14,307 nt of DNA from an uncultured Bacteroidota bacterium (GTDB lineage: Bacteria > Bacteroidota > Bacteroidia > Chitinophagales > Chitinophagaceae): NCBI GenBank assembly GCA_903835145.1, contig CAILMA010000476.1, positions 1-14,307 on the forward strand. The letters run 5' to 3'. The notes under the pieces were generated by a model. The model ran no database searches. It saw only the letters and a list, made by a program, of their open reading frames with translations, and was not told the origin of the DNA. This document shows positions 1-5,027 of the stretch, piece by piece. A program made the translations under genes and the position numbers. The first letter of the stretch is position 1. Every line of letters begins with the position of its first letter.

Positions 1-651
1 ATAAAAGAACTGAACCCCAGCGGGCAAACGGATTTTCAGAAATACGAGCAGGCAAGCAATGGCGTAATAGGTAAAACAGAGGTTGCCTCGGGTATAACAC
101 TCAACTTTCTGTATGATAGCCGGGAGAACTCAATCAATGCAGAAAGCGGGGAATTTATTAATGTGATTTACCGGCCTAATCTTGTAGCATTTGGTAACTC
201 TGCCACTTGGCGGTCGCTTGTTTTTGACGTGCGCAAGTACATCAAAATCTCAAAGTCATCAGATAACGTTCTTGCTTTCTGGAGTTATGACTGGCTTACG
301 GTGAATGGCAAGCCGCCCTACCTTATGCTTCCCAACACAGGCAGCGACCCTTACAGCAATACGGGAAGGGGCTATATACAAGGCCGCTACCGAGGAAATA
401 ACATGATATACCTGGAAGGCGAATACCGGTTTTCCCTTACGCCCAACGGCTTGATAGGAGGGGTAGTGTTTGCAAATGCCGAGTCCTTTACCGAATACCC
501 CAACAACAAATTTGAAACCGTGGCACCCGGCTGGGGCATGGGGCTGCGGGTGAAGCTCAATAAACTCTCCCGTACCAATCTGGCTATAGACTATGGCTTC
601 GGGCTTGGTGGCTCGCAGGGGCTGTTTGTAAATCTTGGGGAGGTGTTTTAG
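1..651 (+). CDS. C-terminal part of an Omp85/BamA-TamA-like outer membrane protein (5' end outside window)
   Basis: The reading frame is open from base 1 and ends at TAG 649-651, giving 216 residues of the C-terminal beta-barrel. It has alternating polar/aromatic strands, the segment GRGYIQGRYRGNNMIYLEGEYRF (split here: GRGYIQGRYRG then NNMIYLEGEYRF) that matches the conserved late-barrel 'surface antigen D15' region, and a terminal Phe (LFVNLGEVF) typical of BAM-inserted barrels. The family inserts or exports outer-membrane proteins or lipids; some Bacteroidota members carry N-terminal patatin or phosphoesterase domains. The N-terminus is missing, so BamA, TamA or such a fusion cannot be told apart. 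A GTG at 163 could be mistaken for a start, but the frame is open and protein-like upstream of it, so it is an internal valine. No clear terminator follows. Confidence 0.85.
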   Translation: MKELNPSGQTDFQKYEQASNGVIGKTEVASGITLNFLYDSRENSINAESGEFINVIYRPNLVAFGNSATWRSLVFDVRKYIKISKSSDNVLAFWSYDWLTVNGKPPYLMLPNTGSDPYSNTGRGYIQGRYRGNNMIYLEGEYRFSLTPNGLIGGVVFANAESFTEYPNNKFETVAPGWGMGLRVKLNKLSRTNLAIDYGFGLGGSQGLFVNLGEVF

Positions 652-708
652 GAAAATGGTGCAATAGCTGTACATTATCATATCTACATTTTATTTCAGG
701 TTGGTACA

Positions 709-788
709 TCAATTGATTATTTCAATTGACAAATTGGCGAATTTGTGACGAACAATTGTTGTTTTGTGCCGTAATGGCACTACATTTA
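709..788 (+). promoter_or_regulatory. Palindrome-rich control region upstream of clpP
   Basis: Several short palindromes are packed in 80 bases: TCAATTGA at 709-716 and again at 722-729; the dyad ACAAATT/AATTTGT at 729-735/740-746 (4-base loop); AACAATTGTT at 751-760; and GTGCC/GGCAC at 766-770/776-780. Directly after the last one is TACATTTA (781-788), one base off the Bacteroidota -7 consensus TAnnTTTG. A TTG at 756-758 lies 22 bases upstream as a weak -33. Transcription would begin near 795, leaving a leader of about 40 bases before the clpP ATG at 833. The dyads are seen directly; the regulatory role is inferred. Confidence 0.45.
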
Positions 789-832
789 TCATGGATTAAA
801 AATTGCATCAACAACTCAAAACAACGATTGAT

Positions 833-1531
833 ATGAACCAAAATGAATTTCGGAAATATGCCATCAAGCATCATGGCATCAGTAGTTTAACTGTTGACAG
901 TTACACATCATCCTTCACAAAAACACCTAACGCATTAACTCCATACATCATTGAAGAGCGTCCTATGAATGTGGCTTCAATGGACGTATTCTCCCGTCTC
1001 ATGATGGATCGCATCATTTTTCTGGGTGAGGGCATTAACGACTATGTGGCCAATATTGTTACCGCACAGTTGTTGTTCCTGGAAAGCACGGACCGCACGC
1101 GCGACATACAGATGTACCTGAATAGCCCCGGTGGCAGTGTGTATGCAGGCCTCGGTATCTATGATACCATGCAGATCATTACGCCAGATGTGAGCACTAT
1201 ATGCACGGGTATTGCAGCCTCAATGGCAGCCGTACTGATGTGTGCCGGCAGCAAGGGTAAACGTACTGCGCTTAAACACAGCCGTGTAATGATACACCAG
1301 CCAATGGGTGGTGCCGAAGGACAGGCGAGTGATATTGAAATTACTGCCCGTGAAATAGGCAAGCTGAAAAAGGAGCTTTATGAAATTATCTCCTTCCACA
1401 GTGGCCAGTCTATGGCGCAGGTGGAAAAAGACAGCGATCGCGACCACTGGATGACCGCAATTGAAGCTAAAGAATATGGTATGGTGGATGAGGTGCTTGC
1501 ACGCAACCCGAGAAAAGAAGAAAACAGTTAA
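833..1531 (+). CDS. clpP: ATP-dependent Clp protease proteolytic subunit ClpP
   Basis: This is the serine-protease core of the Clp proteases: a tetradecameric barrel that degrades unfolded proteins fed by ClpX/ClpA-type ATPases in the cytoplasm. The 232-aa product aligns along its length with ClpP. The catalytic triad is visible as Ser130 (GIAASMAAV), His155 (VMIHQPMGG) and Asp204 (DSDRDHW), with the conserved LNSPGGSVYAGLGIYDTM oxyanion/strand region before it. The N-terminus (MNQNEFRKYAIKHHGIS) is about 25 residues longer than in E. coli, as is common in Bacteroidota. I chose ATG 833: a frame extension to TTG 803 adds only ten unremarkable residues, and the ATG at 791 hits a stop after two codons. 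The usual neighbours tig and clpX are absent, and a terminator follows at once, so it is probably transcribed alone. It may be a second clpP copy. Confidence 0.95.
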   Translation: MNQNEFRKYAIKHHGISSLTVDSYTSSFTKTPNALTPYIIEERPMNVASMDVFSRLMMDRIIFLGEGINDYVANIVTAQLLFLESTDRTRDIQMYLNSPGGSVYAGLGIYDTMQIITPDVSTICTGIAASMAAVLMCAGSKGKRTALKHSRVMIHQPMGGAEGQASDIEITAREIGKLKKELYEIISFHSGQSMAQVEKDSDRDHWMTAIEAKEYGMVDEVLARNPRKEENS

Positions 1532-1542
1532 TAACAATTAAA

Positions 1543-1570
1543 AAAGAAACCGGAGCAATCCGGTTTCTTT
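1543..1570. terminator. Rho-independent terminator after clpP (likely bidirectional)
   Basis: A perfect 11-bp stem, AAAGAAACCGG (1543-1553) with CCGGTTTCTTT (1560-1570), and a 6-base loop. The A-rich left arm and T-rich right arm let it act in both directions. It lies between clpP and the convergent DUF4406 gene. Confidence 0.9.
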
Positions 1571-1616
1571 AGTTATAGAAACAGGTTGGGTTACAACCTG
1601 GAATAGCAACGGGCTG

Positions 1617-1907
1617 TTAATGGTACACTACCTGCATGCCTAATCTTATAGCTATATCGCGTTCCAGTTGGGCGCCCCGGCTTTCCTGCCAGTCAGGCAG
1701 CAGGTGCACTTCGTCGCATTCCAGCATTCTTTTTATGTCATTTCGCATTGTTTCGCCCCAGGGCTGGTCGTTGTCGTTAATACCAACGGGGCGCACTACC
1801 TGGTAGCCCATACCTGTGAGCTGGCGGCTTATCATGTTAAATTTGCTTTTTACCTGGTCTTTCGGGAGGCCGGTCACCTTGCCGGCTACATATGCTATCT
1901 TGCTCAT
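1617..1907 (-). CDS. DUF4406 family protein (nucleoside 2-deoxyribosyltransferase-like fold)
   Basis: A 96-aa protein with the DUF4406 pattern: a first strand and loop YVAGKVTGLP, a helix leading to GMGYQVVRPV, an acidic segment around MRNDIKRMLECDEVHLLPDW, then SRGAQLERDIAIRLGMQVVY at the end. The family resembles nucleoside 2-deoxyribosyltransferases and is frequent in phages and accessory regions; its reaction is not established. I chose ATG at 1905-1907 because homology-like sequence begins there; the longer frame to 2006 adds 33 unrelated residues. It is convergent with clpP and shares its terminator. It lies on the same strand as the Gam/DnaA-IV group but is separated from it by the MITE-like element, so it may once have been the distal gene of that operon (inference). 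Confidence 0.8.
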   Translation of the reverse strand: MSKIAYVAGKVTGLPKDQVKSKFNMISRQLTGMGYQVVRPVGINDNDQPWGETMRNDIKRMLECDEVHLLPDWQESRGAQLERDIAIRLGMQVVYH

Positions 1908-2159
1908 GAGTATGGAGGGATTAAAATTTAATGATTGGTGTACAATGTTTTTGTATGAATATAGTGCCCTGAAAATCGGCCGGGGGCACACATCAAAAGT
2001 TATCATTCTTTCGTTAAACTAATTGAAAGTCAATAAACTATGCGGTGTGCTGCTGTGCTACTAATAAGACGGTAAGTACCGCCCATTTGTTGGGAAATAT
2101 CGCAGATTTATTTTCGAACAATGGGTTTATTAAGTGGCAATTACTATTCCTGCCTGCAC
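1908..2159. other. Intergenic stretch between DUF4406 gene and MITE-like element
   Basis: No convincing gene on either strand. Small palindrome CGGTA/TACCG at 2070-2074/2077-2081. On the minus strand, facing the DUF4406 gene, no full TAnnTTTG was found. Short plus-strand frames here are antisense to DUF4406 or its upstream region. Confidence 0.5.
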
Positions 2160-2332
2160 TTAGTGAAGATGTAAAAATAAAGTCCACAATTTGAGTGTTC
2201 TTTCCCATTTCTGCGTCGTTGCAATCCCGCCCTTCAGCGGGATAAATAGACTGCTATTCTCGGATTTTGCGCCTTGCATAAAAGACAAATAACTATTCAA
2301 CCCAGTGGACTTTATTTCTACATCTTCACTTA
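2160..2332. mobile_element. MITE-like element with 25-bp terminal inverted repeats
   Basis: The arms 2163-2187 and 2305-2329 are inverted complements with 24 of 25 positions paired (single mismatch at 2174/2318). They begin GTGAAGATGT and end in the complementary ACATCTTCAC. TTA flanks both ends directly (2160-2162 and 2330-2332), as a 3-bp target duplication would. The 117-bp interior has no open frame of note but contains a perfect 7-bp hairpin, ATCCCGC/GCGGGAT (2224-2230/2237-2243). This architecture (short, non-coding, long TIRs, possible TSD) fits a non-autonomous element mobilised by a transposase elsewhere. No second copy is in the window, so mobility is inferred. Confidence 0.6.
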
Positions 2333-2536
2333 GAAAAATATGGCGAGCATATTTCTTAAAAACGCGAATTTTTTGCGTTTCGGCCCTGTTTTTTTCCTTT
2401 TGCTTTGGGCTATGAAACTCAGGTAGAGCTCATGTTTCAACTGGCGCCGGGTAGTCGCTGGTTTTTCCGTCAGTTTAGCGTTTGTCTGCACCCTGATAGC
2501 TTTTACAATAAGGCGGTTTTGTGGAGTCGGTTTCAT
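2330..2536 (-). CDS. Possible small basic protein translationally coupled to the Gam gene
   Basis: A 68-aa frame begins with ATG at 2534-2536, one base after the Gam stop codon (TGA-T-ATG), a spacing typical of coupled phage genes. The product is strongly basic, with a KRKKTGPKRKKFAF stretch near residues 47-60. I recognise no family. The TAA stop (2330-2332) coincides with the proposed TTA target duplication of the MITE-like element, so the original C-terminus may have been replaced by the insertion. Against it: its last third overlaps hairpins that could serve as the operon terminator. It is either a genuine truncated gene or a chance frame. Confidence 0.4.
   Translation of the reverse strand: MKPTPQNRLIVKAIRVQTNAKLTEKPATTRRQLKHELYLSFIAQSKRKKTGPKRKKFAFLRNMLAIFF
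2336..2380 (-). terminator. Possible terminator hairpins of the Gam operon
   Basis: Two hairpins read on the minus strand: AAACGC/GCGTTT (2360-2365/2375-2380, 9-base loop) and AAATATG/CATATTT (2336-2342/2348-2354, 5-base loop). Both are followed on that strand by short T-runs. Stems are short and AT-rich and overlap the possible 68-aa gene, so the call is weak. Confidence 0.3.
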
Positions 2537-2537
2537 A

Positions 2538-3062
2538 TCAGGCAGCGGTTTTGCGTTCTATATAAAACAGTTCATCCTGCAGCACCTGAATGCCCAGCTC
2601 CATGAGCAGGGGTGCCACATTTTCTTTATTGCGGTCGGCCAGCAGCAGGTCTTTGGCCGGTTCATCTACAGAGCGCACGTAGCCCGGTAGTTTTTCTTTT
2701 AGTTTTTCCACTATGTTTTTCCACGAAGTACCTTTTTCTGTTTTAAGCCTTGGTGTGCCCAGCCTGAAGCCTACAATGCCGTATGGTGTGCCGAGGCTGC
2801 GTCGCTTGTTGAAGAGCACTTTTTTATTGAATGCGCAGTAGGCGCGTATGGTCTCGAACGCTGCCGTGCTGGTTTGGGAGGCACATTGCAGCTCGTCTTC
2901 ATACTTCTCAAGTATTTCATTTACCTCTGCTTCTATGGCTTTGTTTATTTCAAGCCCCCTGAGGCCGGCCGCTGAGTAACGGGCAAGTGCTTCCTCAAAC
3001 TGTGACGGGGTAATTTCGATCGGAGTTGTTTTGGTTGTTTTTGCTTTCATTTCGGGTTGCAT
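2538..3062 (-). CDS. Host-nuclease inhibitor Gam family protein (Mu Gam-like)
   Basis: Phage Mu Gam is a Ku-like protein that binds double-stranded DNA ends and shields them from RecBCD-type exonucleases. This 174-aa product has the same layout: a long N-terminal helical region (about residues 18-85) forming the antiparallel coiled arm, a beta segment GTPYGIVGFRLGTPRLKT (91-108), a helix (113-125), PGYVRSVDEPAKDLL (126-140), and the C-terminal LGIQVLQDELFYIE (156-169), which parallels the end of Mu Gam. The length matches Mu Gam (about 174 aa). ATG 3060-3062 is chosen; Met5 (3048-3050) is an alternative. An AAGAAG purine run lies just upstream. It follows the 105-aa gene by 29 bases, in an operon with it. 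Family assignment is firm; the activity and any role for the host are inferred. Confidence 0.85.
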   Translation of the reverse strand: MQPEMKAKTTKTTPIEITPSQFEEALARYSAAGLRGLEINKAIEAEVNEILEKYEDELQCASQTSTAAFETIRAYCAFNKKVLFNKRRSLGTPYGIVGFRLGTPRLKTEKGTSWKNIVEKLKEKLPGYVRSVDEPAKDLLLADRNKENVAPLLMELGIQVLQDELFYIERKTAA

Positions 3063-3091
3063 TTATACTTCTTATATAATTGGTTAAATCA

Positions 3092-3409
3092 TCATGCCGC
3101 GATACTGCTTATTTTTTTGAGCATGGTTTCCACTATTACCGCCGCATATTTATCACGCCTTATATCCAGCATTTGCCACAGCTGGTGAAAGGCTATAGCC
3201 TCGGTACCCGAGAGTGAGAGTGTGTAATACTCCTGCGGCCGCCTTACCAGCAGCACAAGCTTGTGCTCCAGATCTGTAAGGTATTCCCTCAGCAGAAACT
3301 GATGATCATTTTGTGGCAGGAACGTCTCGAGCTCCCCGCGGCATATCTCCATCAGTGCCTCTATGCGCTGATGGCTGAGGCGGACGCCAATGCTTCTTTT
3401 CTTAGCCAT
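3092..3409 (-). CDS. Conserved-looking hypothetical protein in the phage-like operon
   Basis: A 105-aa, predominantly helical protein starting MAKKRSIGVRL, with a C-terminal helical segment around AFHQLWQMLDIRRDKYAAVIVETML. I do not recognise a family and see no signal peptide, membrane segment or metal-binding pattern. Its ATG (3407-3409) lies inside the preceding DnaA-like gene, overlapping it by 49 bases in a different frame; a later Met (3350-3352) would nearly remove the overlap but lose the basic N-terminus. Close packing with the DnaA domain IV and Gam genes argues for co-transcription and a phage-like early function. Confidence 0.65.
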   Translation of the reverse strand: MAKKRSIGVRLSHQRIEALMEICRGELETFLPQNDHQFLLREYLTDLEHKLVLLVRRPQEYYTLSLSGTEAIAFHQLWQMLDIRRDKYAAVIVETMLKKISSIAA

Positions 3410-3822
3410 TTGTTTACAGATTTTAGTGCGGTTTCATATTTGGTTGTAAATCGTGGGTCGCCGGTTGCGATGAGCATTTGCGCTCGTTCCAGCCCGTTCA
3501 TAATGGAGGTGTGGTCCTGCCCACCGAAGTACACTGTTATTTGCTGCAGCGTAATGTGCGGGAAGAAGTTGCGCAGCAGGTAAGCAGCTATAAACCTGAG
3601 GTCAACGAAGTCGCGCTCACGGGTTTTCTTTTTGTAGCAGGAAACATCCATGCGCAGTGCACCCGCCACAATACTCAGTAACTGTTCCGGCGATCTGGCC
3701 GGGTTGTAACCGGGGCACAATACCAATGTTACGGTCATGCCTGTCTTGTTCTTAATTTTTTGCTCTGCTGCCTTCGTTATATGTTTGGCAGCCACTATGT
3801 GTCCGGGCGCTATGTATTGCAT
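3361..3822 (-). CDS. Stand-alone DnaA C-terminal (domain IV) DNA-binding protein
   Basis: A 153-aa protein whose residues about 45-140 match the DnaA domain IV fold (Bac_DnaA_C), which recognises 9-bp DnaA boxes. The diagnostic helix-turn-helix loop is FGGQDHTSIMNG (99-110), against GGRDHTTVLHA in DnaA; the box-reading His104 and Thr105 are kept, and the preceding Arg is replaced by Gln102. Upstream, KKKTRERDFVDLRFIAAYLL parallels the basic-loop and first HTH helix, with Arg76 in the place of the DNA-contacting Arg. There is no AAA+ ATPase domain and no DnaA N-terminal domain, so it cannot be an initiator by itself; it may act as a box-binding regulator, competitor or phage replication/transposition factor. 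It is the first sizeable gene of the minus-strand operon, and a perfect DnaA box lies in the control region upstream. Confidence 0.8.
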   Translation of the reverse strand: MQYIAPGHIVAAKHITKAAEQKIKNKTGMTVTLVLCPGYNPARSPEQLLSIVAGALRMDVSCYKKKTRERDFVDLRFIAAYLLRNFFPHITLQQITVYFGGQDHTSIMNGLERAQMLIATGDPRFTTKYETALKSVNKWLRKEALASASAISA

Positions 3823-3897
3823 ATTGATTATAGTTTTTGAATGGTTAAGAATATCTCTTTAATTAATTGTGATAGTGATGTTGTTCTTTACTATTGT

Positions 3898-3981
3898 TTA
3901 CCCTGCCAGTGCACTTGAAATAAATCCTGCCATATATCTCAGCAAGGCTTCCTCTTTTTTTGTTTTTTTTGTCCTTTTCAT
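3898..3981 (-). CDS. Possible 27-aa leader or small protein
   Basis: ATG (3979-3981) to TAA (3898-3900) encodes 27 residues, starting with a Lys/Arg/Thr-rich head (MKRTKKTKKEE) followed by a hydrophobic or amphipathic tail (ALLRYMAGFISSALAG). An AAAGGA Shine-Dalgarno-like sequence sits 8 bases before the ATG, which is unusual in this window and supports translation. It lies in the long leader (about 317 bases) between the predicted minus promoter and the DnaA-IV gene. It could be a leader peptide, a small phage protein, or chance. Confidence 0.3.
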   Translation of the reverse strand: MKRTKKTKKEEALLRYMAGFISSALAG

Positions 3982-4088
3982 ATGCCTAATCCTTTTATTG
4001 TCAATCTATTAACAACCCATTGAAATTTGATGCTTTTCCATTTTTATGCTAACAATTGGCGTGCAGCAAATAGATTATTTACATTTTT

Positions 4089-4120
4089 TTTGGAATCAAT
4101 AACCTGTTTATCTACCTTTG
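4089..4120 (+). promoter_or_regulatory. Bacteroidota-type promoter for the S24 repressor gene
   Basis: -33 TTTG at 4089-4092, a 20-base spacer, and a perfect -7 TACCTTTG (TAnnTTTG) at 4113-4120. Start near 4127, giving an 80-base leader to the repressor ATG. A second TAnnTTTG (TAAATTTG, 4197-4204) ends five bases before the ATG; it has no well-spaced -33 and would give a leaderless mRNA. Confidence 0.6.
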
Positions 4121-4144
4121 TTGTGCAAAAATTCAATTCCGGTA

Positions 4145-4177
4145 CAAATATAGTCCATTATTTTTGACAAATCCAAA
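4145..4177 (-). promoter_or_regulatory. Bacteroidota-type promoter for the DnaA-IV/Gam operon
   Basis: Read on the minus strand: -33 TTTG (4177-4174), 21-base spacer, -7 TATATTTG (4152-4145), a perfect TAnnTTTG. Start near 4138, running left. It faces the plus-strand promoter at 4089-4120; the predicted start points are about ten bases apart. Confidence 0.5.
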
Positions 4178-4180
4178 AAA

Positions 4181-4189
4181 TGTGGATAA
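4181..4189 (-). promoter_or_regulatory. Perfect consensus DnaA box
   Basis: TGTGGATAA on the plus strand, that is TTATCCACA on the minus strand: 9 of 9 to the strong DnaA box. It abuts the -33 of the leftward promoter and lies 20 bases before the repressor ATG. I noticed no other perfect copy in the window. Host DnaA, or the DnaA domain IV protein encoded by the adjacent operon, could bind it. Confidence 0.6.
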
Positions 4190-4208
4190 AAAGTTTTAAA
4201 TTTGTCGC

Positions 4209-5027
4209 ATGAACTTACCAACCAACCTAAGATTTCTTAGAAAGAAAAAGGGCAAAACGCAGGATGGGCTTAGCTCTGAGCTCAATATTGGCCGTACAAC
4301 ACTGGCAAACTATGAAGCCGGAATCAGCGAGCCCAACGTGGAAACCATATGTACTATTGCCAAATATTTTGGAATAAGTGTAGATGACTTGTTGTCAAAA
4401 AATATGGAGGCTGTTTATGCTGTGCATGGCGAAGCCGCGCTGGGTGGCAGAGGCATAGCTGAGCAGTTTAATGGCATACCCCGCGTGATAACTGTAGACC
4501 AGGGCGGGCACGACAATATAGTTTATGTGCCTGTGAAGGCGAGAGCCGGCTACCTGCTGGGCTATGGTGACGCTGGTTTTATTGAAACGCTGCCTACATT
4601 CAGGTTGCCGGGGCTCAATAACGCTACTTACCGCATGTTTGAAGTGGAAGGGCCATCTATGGCACCCAACATACTCAATGGCGATCGCTTGATAGGTGAG
4701 TGGATAGATGATATGGATAAAATACGCGACAATCGAGTGTATATAATAGTACATAAAGGGGGCGTAGCTGTAAAAAGGGTGATCAACAGATTGAAGGAAC
4801 GTGGTAAGCTCTACCTTAAAAGTGATACCATAGCACATAGGCACGAATTCCCGACTATTGAAATTGATCCTGCTGATATAAAAGAGATTTGGTACGGTCG
4901 CCTTAAGATAAGCAGCGACTTTAGTGAGCCAGCGGAAGTATACCACAGACTCGCAGATCTGGAAATGGATGTGATGGAAATGAAAAGAGTACTTAAGGGC
5001 GACGAAAAGAAACCTGAGGTGTTATAA
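4209..5027 (+). CDS. LexA/CI-type repressor: XRE helix-turn-helix plus S24 autopeptidase
   Basis: A 272-aa transcriptional repressor. Residues about 5-62 form an XRE/HTH_3 domain (TQDGLSSELNIGRTTLANYE is the HTH core), joined by a linker to a C-terminal S24 self-cleaving domain. The Ser150-Lys189 dyad is visible in VEGPSMAPN and GVAVKRVI, and an Ala113-Gly114 bond in KARAGYLLGY sits where LexA and CI are cut. Spacing (cut site to Ser 36, Ser to Lys 39) is close to E. coli LexA (34, 37). RecA-stimulated cleavage after DNA damage would relieve repression (family knowledge). A C-terminal helical tail (about 240-262) goes beyond the usual fold. It is transcribed divergently from the DnaA-IV/Gam operon, so it most likely represses that operon and itself. 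It is larger than LexA and phage-like, so not the host LexA. Confidence 0.9.
   Translation: MNLPTNLRFLRKKKGKTQDGLSSELNIGRTTLANYEAGISEPNVETICTIAKYFGISVDDLLSKNMEAVYAVHGEAALGGRGIAEQFNGIPRVITVDQGGHDNIVYVPVKARAGYLLGYGDAGFIETLPTFRLPGLNNATYRMFEVEGPSMAPNILNGDRLIGEWIDDMDKIRDNRVYIIVHKGGVAVKRVINRLKERGKLYLKSDTIAHRHEFPTIEIDPADIKEIWYGRLKISSDFSEPAEVYHRLADLEMDVMEMKRVLKGDEKKPEVL

Larger units (their letters stand above)
4116..4206. promoter_or_regulatory. Candidate repressor operator half-sites (ATTTGT-like)
   Basis: ATTTGTC occurs at 4200-4206 (+) and 4166-4172 (-), forming a 7-bp inverted repeat; ATTTGTA occurs at 4143-4149 (-) and CTTTGTT at 4116-4122 (+). The two minus-strand copies are 23 bases apart, about two helical turns. 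They overlap both predicted promoters. An HTH repressor commonly binds such sites between divergent genes; binding is inferred. Confidence 0.35.
3823..4208. promoter_or_regulatory. Divergent control region between the DnaA-IV/Gam operon and the S24 repressor
   Basis: A 386-base AT-rich region holding, from right to left: ATTTGT-type half-sites, a perfect DnaA box (4181-4189), a minus-strand promoter (4145-4177), a plus-strand promoter (4089-4120), two looser DnaA-box-like 9-mers (TTATTTACA 4075-4083 and TTATCTACC 4108-4116, 7 of 9 each), and a possible 27-aa small gene (3898-3981, -). Elements are listed separately. No trace of a transposase or integrase gene is readable here. Confidence 0.6.

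Noticed and set aside
163..651. A complete 162-aa gene starting at GTG 163
   Set aside because: The frame is open and barrel-like from base 1; the GTG is an internal valine of a gene that begins before the window.
2160..2332. CRISPR repeat or tRNA-like structure in the inverted-repeat element
   Set aside because: There is a single inverted pair rather than repeated direct units, and no cloverleaf or anticodon arm can be drawn.
3823..4208. Calling the divergent region a replication origin
   Set aside because: One perfect and two loose DnaA boxes in AT-rich DNA are suggestive, but there are no iterons and no initiator gene with an ATPase, so only a regulatory region is annotated.
4395..4946. 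183-aa minus-strand frame opposite the repressor gene
   Set aside because: It is the complement of a firmly identified repressor, with no protein-like features of its own.
4209..5027. Host LexA
   Set aside because: It has an XRE-type rather than LexA-type winged HTH, is much longer, and sits in a phage-like divergent arrangement.
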